The notes: a model not told the origin generated them from the sequence alone. Counted from the stretch's first letter, positions 29,414 through 38,345 are shown. The stretch is DNA of 64,000 nt from Sphingomonas sp. CCH21-G11 (GCF_001555965.1 NZ_LSHX01000036.1:62001-126000); one strand, 5' to 3'. Numbers and translations are program-made.

Positions 29414-30335
29414 ATGGGCCTCGCGCGCGCCACCCGTAACCTCGCTCGCACCGCTCGCGCCAACCCCATGTGGGCGCTGCTCGGCGTCCTGCTCGCTCCC
29501 TTCCGCTTCGCCCGTCACATCATCGGCGTGATCCTGTTCACGATGGTGCTGTTCGCCGCGCTGTTCCTGCTGCTGATGCTAGCGATCTGGTATTTCAAGC
29601 TTGATAAGAACGGCGGGCTCGCCCAGCTCGGCTTCCTCGGCATCAACCTCGGCGTGCTTCTGGTCATGGTCTGGATGTTCGTCCTGCCCCTGCTCCGCCG
29701 GTTCGATTATGAAGATCGGGCCGATACGCACGGCTCGGCCCGCTTCGCCAGCGCTGGGGAAGCACAAGCCCTCAATGACGATCACGGCTTGCTGATCGGC
29801 CGCGACGTGAAGACCGGCAAGCCGATGCGCTACGCCGGTCCCGCCCATCTGCTGACGATCGCACCCACCCGCACCGGCAAGGGTGTCGGCACGATCATCC
29901 CCAACCTGCTGGAATATCCGTTCGCGGTCGTCTGCATCGACCCCAAAGGCGAGAACGCCCGCATCGCCGCGCGCCAGCGCGGCAAGTTCGGCGCGGTCCA
30001 TGTCCTCGATCCATTCGGCGTCACCGGCCTCGCCTCGGCCGCGTTCAACCCGCTTGATCGGATCGACCCGCACGGCCTCGATCTCGCCGACGACTGCATG
30101 ACGCTGGCAGATGCACTGGTCCACGATGCGCCCGGCGAAGCGGGCGAGGCGCACTGGAACGAGGAAGCCAAGGCGCTGATCGCCGGCATCCTGCTCCACA
30201 TCGTCACCACCGAACCGCCCGCGACGCGCACCCTGGATACGCTGCGCGACCGGCTGACCCTTGCCCCGGCCGCATTGGCGGCGCAGCTCGCGGCGATGCA
30301 GGCGCAAGGTGGCCTGGTCGCGCGCGCCGCCAATC
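29414..30335 (+). pseudogene. traG: Type IV coupling protein TraG, C-terminal half lost at transposon end
   Basis: The first 307 residues are normal: two membrane helices (about 35-60 and 74-93), Walker A APTRTGKG (150-157) and the following VVCIDPKGENARIAA region. The gene enters the left inverted repeat of a Tn3-family transposon at 30336 and reads a false tail (RYTERTQIYAKV) to 30418. A full TraG has about 600-660 residues, including Walker B and the all-alpha domain, all missing here. The missing half is not found on the far side of the transposon. The transfer system in this window therefore lacks its own coupling protein. Confidence 0.88.
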
Positions 30336-30373
30336 GGGGTCGGTACACAGAACGGACCCAGATATACGCTAAG
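30336..30373 (+). repeat. Tn3-family left terminal inverted repeat
   Basis: A 38-bp repeat with the outer GGGGTCGGTACACAGAACGG and inner ...ATATACGCTAAG ends typical of Tn3-family IRs. The tnpA stop codon (30369-30371) lies inside its inner end. Confidence 0.92.
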
Positions 30374-33347
30374 GTTTTGCCGTGCCTTCGACGGCGCGCA
30401 TCTGGCGAAGCGGTCTGAGCGCGGTGGATGGCGCATCGGGATCGGTCCAGAGGTAATCGCCGGTGAGATTGATATGCTGCCAACCGAGCGGTGATAGGTG
30501 TTGCAGCAGGTCCGGCGGGACCGGCCGGCCGAGGTTGGCGAGATGCATCCGGGCGGCTTGCAGGTAGGTCGTGTTCCACAGGACGATGGCACCGGCGACG
30601 AGGTTCAGCGCGCTCGCCCGATGGCTTTGGGCTTGCAGCGCATGATCGCGGATACGGCCGATGCGATGGAAGAAGATGGCGCGTTTCAGGGCATTTTCCG
30701 CTTCTCCCTTGTTGAGTTCGCGGGTGGCGCGGCGACGCTGTTCGGGCTGCTCGATCCAGTCGAGCGTGAACAGGGTACGCTCGACGCGACCGATCTCGCG
30801 CAACGCCAGTGCCAGGCCGTTGGCGCGTGGATAGGAGCCGAGCCGTTCCAGCATGATCGAGGCGCTGACGACGCCTGTGCGGATCGAGGTTCCCAGTCGC
30901 AGCACGTCGTCCCAGTGTGCCTCGATCAGACCTTCGTCGATGCGGCCCGCGACCAGCGGCGCAATATCGGGGCCGGGTTCGATGCCGTTAAACAGGTGCA
31001 AACGGCGTGCGGCGATATTCGGGATACGCGGCGCGAACCGGAACCCAAGCAGATGACATAGCGCGAACACATGGTCGGAGACGCCCCCGCCATCGACGTG
31101 ATGCTCTTCGATGTGCAGATCGGCGCCGTGGTGGAGCAGCCCGTCGAGCACCTGTGCCGCCTCGCTCGCCGAAGCGGAGATAACTGTGGAATGGAACGGC
31201 GCGTAGCGATCCGAGACGTGGCTGTAAAAGGAGACAGCCGGCTCTGTCCCCTTGTGCGGATTGACTGCGCCGGTTGCCTGGGCGCGGCGGTCGAGCGGAA
31301 AGTTCTGACCGTCTGAGCTGGACGAGGTGCCGGACCCGAACAGCGCGGCCAGCGGCGCGGTGTGTTGGGCGTCGACAAGCCGGGCGAGCGCGCGACCGTA
31401 GGTTTCCTCGCGCAGATGCCATGAGGCGAGCCAACCGAGTTGGCGCTGGGTCACGAGATTGCAGGCTTCCGCCATGCGCGTATGGCCCAGATTGGTGGCA
31501 TCGGCGAGCACCGCCGTGAGGATCGCACGTGGTTCATCCGCGGCACGGCCACTTTGCAGATGCGTGAAGCACTGGCTGAACCCGGTCCATCGATCGACTT
31601 CGGCAAGAAGGTCGGTGATGCGGATCGCGGGCAGATGCGCATAGAGCGGCGCAAGGGCGGTATCGGATTCCTCGGGAGTAATCGCCTTCAAGGGCGAAAT
31701 CCGCAGCCTGCCCAAGCTGAGCTGCACGTCTTCCAGCGCGTCCGTCTCCGCCTTTCGCTCGACCTCGGCCAATCGACGGGCGAGGCGGGCGCGTCGTTCG
31801 GCCAGCCAGATATCGGCCGTATCCGGTGCCGGTATCGGCAAGGGGCCGGCCGCGCGCATGTTGGCGAATACGGGGGCAGGAATGAGTTGCTGCTCGACAG
31901 CACGATAGCGTCGGCTTCCCTCGACCCACATGTCGCCGGCGCGAAGCCGGTCGCGAAGCTCGACCAGCACGCACAATTCATAGATCCTGCGATCGGGAAT
32001 GCCGGTGCCGATCGCCCGACGCCAAGCTTGCCGGATGAAGCCGACTGGCGTGCCTGCAGGCAATTTGCGCAGATGACCAAAATGAAGGTCGCGCATGATC
32101 GCGACCGCTCGCGCGAGCGCATGGCAGGCTGGCACCGCCCCGAATGTGAACGAGGCGATGAACGAGGGACCGACCTGTCGGAGGACGGGGTAATTGGTCG
32201 CGGCGACCGCGACGGGATCGACCGAATCGGGGCGGATCAGCTTGCGGGCTTCATCGACCTCGCGGCCGAGATCATTCCATCCGATCGCTGCCTCGACCGC
32301 AGCGCCGATATCGCCACCTGATATCTTGGCGGCGAGCAAGGCAGCGCCGAGTTGGGCAAGCAGCCGGATTTTGCCGTTGATGGTGCGCCGGTTGCGCTTG
32401 AGTGTCGTGTCCGCGCTGTTCTGTTCGCGCCGGAACATCTGCCCAAGCAGGCGATCGAACATCAGCACCGCATCGTCGGTGAGGGTAACGATGGTTTCGA
32501 GGATGGTCGCCACCAATGTGGCGCGACGCCGCGTCGCTTGCAGCGTCCGAACATGTTGCGCGGTCAGCCGCACGCCTTCCTGGCACAGGCGTCGGAGGCG
32601 CTCGGGATGGACGCCTACGGCGATATCCGGATCGATCCCGATGGCCCGAAGCAGTGTCAGTCGCTCGATGATGGCGGCGAATGTCTTTCGGCCGGGCTTG
32701 CCGGGTGACTGCCGCACCCAGGCCAGATCGCTCAAGTTCGTGCCTGTGTGGGGCAGGAGAAGCGCATCGAGCAGCCGGCGCTGTCGAGCATCGAGTCCTC
32801 GGGTCAGATGCTCGGCGACATGGCGTTCGGCATCGAGCAACGCCTGTGCGACCATCCGCTCGACCGAACTGATGCCCGGCACAATGATGCGCCGTCGCCG
32901 GCACTCATCCAGCATCACGCGCGCCAGCCTAGCCCCGCTGGTCGTCGTCAGCGCGATCGGCAGGAGCCATTCCTGCAACGTCGTTCGCAGCGGCCGACTG
33001 AGCGGCATGAAGCCGAATGCATCGCGCAGTGCATCGAGCTGTTCGTACCGGGTCGGGCCGCGCGTCGCGTAGTCGGCCAGCACCTCGGGTCCGACCTGCA
33101 ATTGCTCTGCGACGAACGCGAGCGGCGTATCAGGGATCAGTTCACCGGGTCGCAGGAAACGGCCAGGATAGCGCAGCGCGCAAAGCTGGATCGCGAAACC
33201 CAGCCGGTTATGCGGTCGCCTCCGGCGGACGATGATGGCCAAGTCGTCCCGGCTCAATGTCCAGTGCTGGACGAGCAGGGTTTCGTCGTCGGGAAGCGCG
33301 AGCAACGCCGCGCGTTGCTCGTCCGACAGGACGGCGCGACGCGGCAT
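30369..33347 (-). CDS. tnpA: Tn3-family transposase TnpA
   Basis: A full-length 992-residue Tn3-family DDE transposase. The N-terminus (MPRRAVLSDEQRAALLALPD) is the DNA-binding DUF4158 part. The C-terminal catalytic half contains FYSHVSDRYAPFHS (first Asp), HIEEHHVDGGGVSDHVFALC (second Asp) and the final Glu region LNKGEAENALKRAIFF. The open frame reaches 33458, but the ATG at 33347 lies 4 nt after the tnpR stop and gives the conserved start. It catalyses replicative transposition through cointegrates, which TnpR resolves. No frameshift is seen. Confidence 0.95.
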   Translation of the reverse strand: MPRRAVLSDEQRAALLALPDDETLLVQHWTLSRDDLAIIVRRRRPHNRLGFAIQLCALRYPGRFLRPGELIPDTPLAFVAEQLQVGPEVLADYATRGPTRYEQLDALRDAFGFMPLSRPLRTTLQEWLLPIALTTTSGARLARVMLDECRRRRIIVPGISSVERMVAQALLDAERHVAEHLTRGLDARQRRLLDALLLPHTGTNLSDLAWVRQSPGKPGRKTFAAIIERLTLLRAIGIDPDIAVGVHPERLRRLCQEGVRLTAQHVRTLQATRRRATLVATILETIVTLTDDAVLMFDRLLGQMFRREQNSADTTLKRNRRTINGKIRLLAQLGAALLAAKISGGDIGAAVEAAIGWNDLGREVDEARKLIRPDSVDPVAVAATNYPVLRQVGPSFIASFTFGAVPACHALARAVAIMRDLHFGHLRKLPAGTPVGFIRQAWRRAIGTGIPDRRIYELCVLVELRDRLRAGDMWVEGSRRYRAVEQQLIPAPVFANMRAAGPLPIPAPDTADIWLAERRARLARRLAEVERKAETDALEDVQLSLGRLRISPLKAITPEESDTALAPLYAHLPAIRITDLLAEVDRWTGFSQCFTHLQSGRAADEPRAILTAVLADATNLGHTRMAEACNLVTQRQLGWLASWHLREETYGRALARLVDAQHTAPLAALFGSGTSSSSDGQNFPLDRRAQATGAVNPHKGTEPAVSFYSHVSDRYAPFHSTVISASASEAAQVLDGLLHHGADLHIEEHHVDGGGVSDHVFALCHLLGFRFAPRIPNIAARRLHLFNGIEPGPDIAPLVAGRIDEGLIEAHWDDVLRLGTSIRTGVVSASIMLERLGSYPRANGLALALREIGRVERTLFTLDWIEQPEQRRRATRELNKGEAENALKRAIFFHRIGRIRDHALQAQSHRASALNLVAGAIVLWNTTYLQAARMHLANLGRPVPPDLLQHLSPLGWQHINLTGDYLWTDPDAPSTALRPLRQMRAVEGTAKP

Positions 33348-33351
33348 CGGC

Positions 33352-33936
33352 TTAGACCTTGGCCGGTGCGGTCCAGCCGATCCGGGCAAGCGTGCCGAGA
33401 AGGGTCGAACGCGGCACCTTGAAGGTCCGGCAGACGGACGCCTTGCTGGCCCCGCCATCCAGCGCGGCGGTGATCCGCTCGAGCGTTTCGGCGTCGATCA
33501 TCGGCGGGCGGCCACCTTGGCGTCCCCGGCGTTTGGCAGCAGCCAGTCCCGCCATCACCCGTTCGCGCGTGAGCGCACGCTCATATTGTGCCAATGCACC
33601 GAACAGCGAGAACAGCAATTCGCCGTGCGGCGTGGTCGTATCCATCTGCTCGGTCAGCGACCGGAACGCGATGCCGCGCGCCTTCAGATCGGTGACGATC
33701 GTCAGCAGGTGCGGCAGCGAGCGTCCGAGCCGGTCGAGCTTCCACACGATCAGTGTGTCGCCCGCGTTCAGATAGTCGAGGCAGGCTTTCAGGCCTGGTC
33801 GGTCGTCGCGCGCGCCGGATGCCTTGTCGGTATGGAGATGCCGATGATCGACCCCGGTTGCGACGAGCGCGTCCCGCTGGAGATCGACCGTTTGGCGGTC
33901 ATCGGTCGTTGACACCCGCATATATCCGACCAGCAT
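33352..33936 (-). CDS. tnpR: Serine resolvase TnpR
   Basis: A 194-residue small serine recombinase. The start is LVGYMRVST with catalytic Ser9, followed by WKLDRLGRSLPHL, the E-helix region and a C-terminal helix-turn-helix (GGASKASVCRTFKVPRSTLL). It resolves Tn3 cointegrates at the adjacent res site. ATG at 33936 is preferred over a TTG at 33945. It is read just before tnpA on the same strand. Confidence 0.93.
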   Translation of the reverse strand: MLVGYMRVSTTDDRQTVDLQRDALVATGVDHRHLHTDKASGARDDRPGLKACLDYLNAGDTLIVWKLDRLGRSLPHLLTIVTDLKARGIAFRSLTEQMDTTTPHGELLFSLFGALAQYERALTRERVMAGLAAAKRRGRQGGRPPMIDAETLERITAALDGGASKASVCRTFKVPRSTLLGTLARIGWTAPAKV

Positions 33937-33939
33937 GTA

Positions 33940-33996
33940 CGACAAACCCTCGAAAGCATGTTTTCGAACACCCTATCAAAGCGACAGGGTTTGTCG
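33940..33996. promoter_or_regulatory. Probable res site (TnpR binding region)
   Basis: Immediately upstream of tnpR a perfect 11-bp inverted repeat (CGACAAACCCT at 33940-33950, AGGGTTTGTCG at 33986-33996) encloses a second partial dyad (TCGAAA...TTTCGA). Resolvase recombination sites lie in this place in Tn3-family elements and contain several such dyads. The crossover dinucleotide is not assigned. Confidence 0.6.
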
Positions 33997-34069
33997 ATCG
34001 TTATGGGCTGAGGCGGGTATGGTTCGGCAAAAGCGCAGGTCCGGAGCGTCGCCTATCACCTGTTTGCCG

Positions 34070-34546
34070 TCACGCGTCTGCTGTCCGTATGGACGCAAGT
34101 AGAAGGCACGCTGATGCCGCAAGAAGCACCAGGTCCTTCAACAGGAACTGTCCGGTTCCGGCCGAAATCGCCGGGAACCCGCCAGCGGTCGGCTCGGCGA
34201 CGCCAGGCGTGCTCAGGAAAAACGTCAGTGTCACGGCATAAGTCAGGCATGACATCGCCGCGCCGAGAGCGGAGGCCGTCTTGTTGAAAGCACCGATAAT
34301 CAGCGCAGCGGCCGTCGCGAGCTCGACGGTGCCTATAAAATAGCTTCCACCCTGCACCCCAAAAACGGCCGGAATCCAGCTCATGATCGGACTGTTCTTC
34401 ATCAATGGCGCGATGCCCATCGCTTCATAGCTCGTGAATTTCATGCAACCGAACCAGAGAAAGATGACCACCAGCGCCCAGCGCAGCAACGCGAGAGACC
34501 CGCGAGAGCCGGTCGTCTTTTCAGCTATGTGTAATGTCGAAAACAT
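34070..34546 (-). CDS. DUF417 (YkgB/RclC-like) membrane protein, transposon cargo
   Basis: A 158-residue inner-membrane protein with four helices and the DUF417 signature RWALVVIFLWFGCMKFTSYE, then GIAPLMKNSPIMSW. The family includes RclC of E. coli, induced by reactive chlorine. It is divergent from a MarR regulator with a Cys4 motif, which suggests induction by oxidants or electrophiles. The two form the cargo of the Tn3-family element. Physiological substrate unknown. Confidence 0.85.
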   Translation of the reverse strand: MFSTLHIAEKTTGSRGSLALLRWALVVIFLWFGCMKFTSYEAMGIAPLMKNSPIMSWIPAVFGVQGGSYFIGTVELATAAALIIGAFNKTASALGAAMSCLTYAVTLTFFLSTPGVAEPTAGGFPAISAGTGQFLLKDLVLLAASACLLLASIRTADA

Positions 34547-34603
34547 GGTGCCTCGCTTTCATCATGGCGCATGACCTGCCTTCATGCTTAGACAGGCGTG
34601 ATA

Positions 34604-34628
34604 TATGCGCTGCGCATACACTATGCGC
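34604..34628. promoter_or_regulatory. Operator-like dyad between DUF417 and MarR genes
   Basis: TATGCGC-T-GCGCATA (34604-34618) is a perfect 7-1-7 palindrome, and a third TATGCGC half-site follows at 34622-34628. It lies in the 104-bp gap between the divergent starts, as MarR operators do. Binding here would control both genes. Confidence 0.6.
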
Positions 34629-34650
34629 CGTCAATGAATGAGGCAACCCT

Positions 34651-35193
34651 TTGAACGTACTCTCGGACCGGCTCGTCAATCTGTTCGGCGCCCTCGCAGT
34701 GGGCATCACCGATCGAATTAAGAAGGCGGCATTCGACCCGACGATACCCGGCGGTGGCGAAACCACCGCGGCGATCGTCGTCATCGGTCACGCGACCGGT
34801 CTTTCGATCGACGAATTAGGACGGGTGCTAGGCTTGTCCCACGCGGGGACGGTGCGGCTTGTCGATCGATTGGTTGCAGCCGGGTTCGCCGTTCGATCCA
34901 AAGCGCTACGGGACCGTCGTGCAGTAGCGCTGATGCTCACTGAGGCAGGCGAGACTCGCCTATCTGCGATCCTGCAACGAAGAAACGAGACTTTATCCGA
35001 AATCCTTAGCCATGTCTCGAATGCTGACCGCCTCGTGCTGGAACGTATTGCCGAGACAATACTTGCGCAGATGTCTGACGACGCTGTCTCGGCGCTGACG
35101 ATATGCCGGCTCTGCGACGAGAGGCGATGCTACAACTGTCCGATGGATGCCTTTGGAATGCTGGAGTCGTCGACGCATAGAGTCGACCCATAA
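34651..35193 (+). CDS. MarR-family regulator with C-terminal Cys4 motif
   Basis: A 180-residue winged-helix protein. The DNA-binding segment is LSIDELGRVLGLSHAGTVRL followed by the wing VRSKALRDRRAVALMLTEAG. The C-terminal extension carries C152-x2-C155-x4-C160-x2-C163 (ICRLCDERRCYNC), a zinc- or redox-sensing arrangement absent from classical MarR. The start is a TTG at 34651; no better ATG fits. It is divergent from DUF417 across the dyad at 34604 and ends 15 nt before the right inverted repeat. Confidence 0.83.
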   Translation: MNVLSDRLVNLFGALAVGITDRIKKAAFDPTIPGGGETTAAIVVIGHATGLSIDELGRVLGLSHAGTVRLVDRLVAAGFAVRSKALRDRRAVALMLTEAGETRLSAILQRRNETLSEILSHVSNADRLVLERIAETILAQMSDDAVSALTICRLCDERRCYNCPMDAFGMLESSTHRVDP

Positions 35194-35208
35194 GTGCGCG
35201 CAGAGACG

Positions 35209-35246
35209 CTTAGCGTATATCTGTGCCCGTTCTATGTCCTGACCCC
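35209..35246 (-). repeat. Tn3-family right terminal inverted repeat
   Basis: The reverse complement begins GGGGTCAGGACATAGAACGG and ends ATATACGCTAAG. It matches the left repeat at the outer six bases and over most of the inner end, with several mismatches in the middle, which is normal for this family. Confidence 0.9.
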
Positions 35247-35446
35247 AACTCGCACTGCTCGACCTGGAAGCACCGCACCTCCTCAGCCGTTGCCGTGTCC
35301 GGCGAGCGCCCGAGGAACGTCGCGAACCGCCCGACATCGCGGATGTAGTTACGCTGCGTCTCGCGGCCGAACCGGCGTATATCCATCTCGTCGATGAGAC
35401 GCTGGCGTAGTGGGCTGACAGCAACAACGGGTACGAGGATGTTCAT
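35247..35446 (-). pseudogene. Tyrosine recombinase N-terminal fragment (IS91-associated type)
   Basis: From the ATG at 35446 (AGGAG site upstream) about 66 residues remain: MNILVPVVAVSPLRQRLIDE and ETQRNYIRDVGRFATFLGRS, the SAM-like core-binding N-terminus of a XerC/D-like integrase of the type often paired with IS91 elements. The gene is cut at the right end of the Tn3-family transposon. The catalytic domain is not found beyond the left end, where traG lies instead. Confidence 0.75.
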
Positions 35447-35667
35447 GGCAGGGCTCCTTCTGGTGGAGCCGCGATGTTCATCCTGCATCCCGCAGCGCTC
35501 AACCGCCGCGCTACGCTCGTTCCTTCACCTCATCCGTGCCGCACGCGCCCTCCCGCGCAGCGGGTTCGTGCTTCCACCCATATTGCCGAAATGCCGCCCT
35601 TCTGCTCCGCACCCATTTCGCCAAGAAATTTCTGTCCCAGTGGCGAAGGATCGAGACCGACCGGCAG

Positions 35668-36861
35668 CTATGAATCGATAGTATCCATCCCGGTGGGCAT
35701 CGCCCGCCGCATGAACCCCCCGAACATTGGCACGGTAAACGCTGTCTCGCCGTAGCCCGGCGTGTAAATCATGCCCTTTGCAATCAGGGACGCACGCACG
35801 GGGCCAAAGCTCGACGACTTCCGACCTATATGCTCGGCGATGGCGGTCGATCCAAAGGGCCCCTCCCCCAGATCCGCCATGCCCCGCAGATAGCGCTTTT
35901 CGGACGGTGTCAGGCGATCGAACCGCACACGAAAGAAACTGTCATCGAGTGCGGCGATGGCCGTGGGGTGAGCCAGATCGACGTCCGCCACAGTAATAGG
36001 GCAAGCGACGGCGGCATCCCAGCATTGCTTGCCCCATTCTTGGAGAAAATAGGGATAGCCCTCGGTGACAGCGATGATTTGCGCGACCGCGGCAGGCTCA
36101 ATCGCACATTCCTCCGCCTCGATCGGATGGATTATGGCCGAACTGGCCGCTTCGGTGCCGAGCGGACCGATGCTGGTGAACAAAAATAGTCGTTCGGCAT
36201 AGGACTTGGCTTTGCCCATCTGCCCGGCCAGTTGCGGCAGGCCAGCGGCTACCAGTGTGATGGGACGGTCGTTCTGGCGGGCGCGATGAAGCGCGGTGAT
36301 GAGCGCCGCCAGTTCGCGTTCGGGCACATATTGCAGCTCGTCGATGAAGAGCACGAGGGCGGTGTCTCGCTCAGCGGCGGCGGCTCCCGCCAGGTCGATC
36401 AAGTCGATCAGATCGGCGTCGAGATCGCCATTGTCCGCGATCCCAATCTCCCCCAGATCGAGCGACGCCTCCAGCTCACCGTAACTCAGCTTGAACGCCT
36501 TGACGAACCGCGCCAGAGCACCCAACCCGCGTTTTGCCAGCGTCATTGCCGCCTGCCCCCGATCAAGCTTGAGCATGGCGGTGCGGAGCGCCGGAACCAG
36601 CATGGCGGGCAACGACTGGCCTTCGGGCGCTTCGATCGGCACGCTCAGGATGCCCTCGCCTTCTGCGGCCCTGCGCATGGCGTTGAGCAGCACCGTCTTG
36701 CCCACCCCGCGCAATCCCAGCAGGATCATGCTTTGGGCATGACGACCGTTACGAATCCGGTCGAGTGCGACGGCGACCGTTTCTAGGATGTCGTCCCGGC
36801 CGGCGAGCTCGGGTGGGCGGCTGCCAGCACCTGGTGCGAAAGGGTTGCGGCGTGGATCCAT
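35668..36861 (-). CDS. AAA-family ATPase (ORC/STAND-like)
   Basis: A 397-residue protein with an N-terminal ATPase domain and a C-terminal winged helix. Motifs are Walker A GLRGVGKTVLL (about 49-59), Walker B ALVLFIDELQYV, sensor region LVAAGLPQLAGQMGKAKSYA and a C-terminal part LTPSEKRYLRGMADLGEG. It resembles orphan AAA_16/ORC-like ATPases common on sphingomonad plasmids. The 220 bp between it and the integrase fragment hold no gene. An inverted repeat lies 10 bp upstream of its start and an integrase gene is next upstream. Function unknown. Confidence 0.75.
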   Translation of the reverse strand: MDPRRNPFAPGAGSRPPELAGRDDILETVAVALDRIRNGRHAQSMILLGLRGVGKTVLLNAMRRAAEGEGILSVPIEAPEGQSLPAMLVPALRTAMLKLDRGQAAMTLAKRGLGALARFVKAFKLSYGELEASLDLGEIGIADNGDLDADLIDLIDLAGAAAAERDTALVLFIDELQYVPERELAALITALHRARQNDRPITLVAAGLPQLAGQMGKAKSYAERLFLFTSIGPLGTEAASSAIIHPIEAEECAIEPAAVAQIIAVTEGYPYFLQEWGKQCWDAAVACPITVADVDLAHPTAIAALDDSFFRVRFDRLTPSEKRYLRGMADLGEGPFGSTAIAEHIGRKSSSFGPVRASLIAKGMIYTPGYGETAFTVPMFGGFMRRAMPTGMDTIDS

Positions 36862-36870
36862 TCTAGGCTC

Positions 36871-36909
36871 CTTACATGGTTCTAGCTGATTTGAGTAGAA
36901 CTATGTAAG
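36871..36909. promoter_or_regulatory. Long inverted repeat upstream of the AAA ATPase gene
   Basis: CTTACATGGTTCTA (36871-36884) and TAGAACTATGTAAG (36896-36909) form 14-bp arms with one mismatch and an 11-nt spacer. It sits between the AAA ATPase start and the integrase stop, so it may be an operator or an integrase arm/core site. Confidence 0.5.
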
Positions 36910-36979
36910 TCCATTATAAACCGCCGTGTGAACTGGGAGCGCGTGATCCGCTTATTGGGGCTATCCGAGTGGGGCACGA

Positions 36980-38212
36980 TCAACCGATTTTGGCCATCAG
37001 CCGTCCAGCAGCACCCTGCTCTGCGGCCAGATTGCGATTGTAGGCAAGCGGCATCCGCGGCGACTTCCACCGCAGCGCATCCATGATCCCTGCCAAATCC
37101 TCGCCGCTGGCGAACAGGTCCTGGTTGAGCCCGACCCGCGTCGAGTGCGCGCTGACCCCCTTGAGCAGCCGCACCAGATCGTCTGCTGTCAGATCCGCCA
37201 GGGCACCACGGTCGAACGCCCGCTGTATCATCGCGCGATAGATCGGACCGACCGACGCGGGATGCAGCGCCCCCTCCCCTACGTCGTACTCGATCCGCGC
37301 CGGCACTGCTGCCTTCGATAGCGTCTTTCGTAGGTCCCATGTCTCGCGCCCGGAGATGCTATCGATCGGCCGCCCCCGCACCGCCGCCTTCGCCTTGTAG
37401 CGCCGCACATTCACCCGCCGGAACACCGGACCATGCTCGATGCCAGCTGCCTCAAGCCAAGCCGCCAACGCGCCAACCGTGCGGGGACTGAGATAAGCAG
37501 TGGCCCCCTCCCCCTCCTGATCACCTTTGCTACGCGGAATGCTAAGCAGCCGCGCTTCAGGATCGATCGCTTCGACGATGTGCTCAACCGCGATCGCGAC
37601 CAGTTCGGAGGCGCGTAAGCCGGTGTCGTATCCCGCCGACAGCAGTGCGCGATCGCGCAGGCCCGGCAGATCCTCCGCGCAGCTTTCGAGCAGCGCCCGA
37701 ACATTGAGCCCGCGGGGTGCGTCGTGCTCGACGTTGCGCACCGGCCCCTTGAACCGCAGCGGTCGCGCTTGCTTCTGTGCGGTGCCGAGACTTCGGCGGA
37801 TCGCCTGCAGCCGCAGCTTTACCAGCGAAGCCGACGTCGGGTCTTTGAGATCGAGCAGCTGATGGATCTTGGCGATCGACGCCTTGTAGCGGCCAAGCGA
37901 GGCCGGCTTGCTCCCCTGCCCCGCACGGCCATCGAGATAGTCCGCGACGGTCTCGGGGGTGGCTGGCAGCGCGATGCGGGCCATGCGTCGGCACCAGAGG
38001 TCGAATGCTTCCAGGTCGGACTTGAGCGCCCGGATGCTGTGCGGCGAAGACGCGGCCTGGTACGCGGCGAGCAACGCCTCATTGACGACAATACGCTGCC
38101 CAGCGCGCATCTTGACGACCGCCCAGGAGAGATCGTCAACCGACGCTGCTGGCAGCGCCTGCTTTTCCCCTGGTGTCAGAGCGCTTTCATCGATCTTTCC
38201 GGCGTGCTCCAT
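36980..38212 (-). CDS. Site-specific tyrosine recombinase/integrase
   Basis: A 410-residue integrase with a core-binding domain (about 50-150) and catalytic domain. Seen are Arg200 in DTGLRASELVAI, His356 and Arg359 in AHSTRVGLNQDL, and the nucleophile Tyr391 in LAYNRNLAAEQ. All catalytic residues appear intact. It lies upstream of the AAA ATPase gene on the same strand with a 118-bp gap holding the dyad at 36871. Which element it mobilises is unclear; no att duplication was found. Confidence 0.85.
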   Translation of the reverse strand: MEHAGKIDESALTPGEKQALPAASVDDLSWAVVKMRAGQRIVVNEALLAAYQAASSPHSIRALKSDLEAFDLWCRRMARIALPATPETVADYLDGRAGQGSKPASLGRYKASIAKIHQLLDLKDPTSASLVKLRLQAIRRSLGTAQKQARPLRFKGPVRNVEHDAPRGLNVRALLESCAEDLPGLRDRALLSAGYDTGLRASELVAIAVEHIVEAIDPEARLLSIPRSKGDQEGEGATAYLSPRTVGALAAWLEAAGIEHGPVFRRVNVRRYKAKAAVRGRPIDSISGRETWDLRKTLSKAAVPARIEYDVGEGALHPASVGPIYRAMIQRAFDRGALADLTADDLVRLLKGVSAHSTRVGLNQDLFASGEDLAGIMDALRWKSPRMPLAYNRNLAAEQGAAGRLMAKIG

Positions 38213-38261
38213 CGCGAGCAGTTCTACAGCACCTTATAAGGAGGCGTCAAATATGGATATG

Positions 38262-38279
38262 TGATAACTGCAATTATCA
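38262..38279. repeat. Small inverted repeat between integrase and DUF1612-like gene
   Basis: TGATAA-CTGCAA-TTATCA is a perfect 6-6-6 dyad in the divergent gap of 133 bp. It could be an operator for either gene or an integrase site; nothing else in the gap stands out. Confidence 0.4.
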
Positions 38280-38345
38280 TAGGTCCATCTTGTACCAGCA
38301 CCGGCAAGGTAGACGTGAGGTAACCTTTCGGGATACTCTTTATCC

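Larger units (their letters stand above)
30336..35246. mobile_element. Complete Tn3-family transposon carrying DUF417 and MarR genes
   Basis: The element is bounded by 38-bp inverted repeats starting GGGGTC and ending CGCTAAG. Inside are tnpA and tnpR (both minus), a res-like region and two cargo genes that are divergent from each other. The length is 4.9 kb. The 5-bp flanks (CAATC left, AACTC right) do not match, so no target-site duplication is visible. The left flank is traG and the right flank a truncated integrase, meaning DNA was lost or recombined after insertion. Confidence 0.9.

Noticed and set aside
30374..30418. Extra C-terminal residues of TraG beyond the transposon end
   Set aside because: They are encoded by the transposon inverted repeat and the antisense of tnpA.
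31440..32321. 293-codon plus-strand frame opposite tnpA
   Set aside because: Antisense shadow inside an intact transposase gene.
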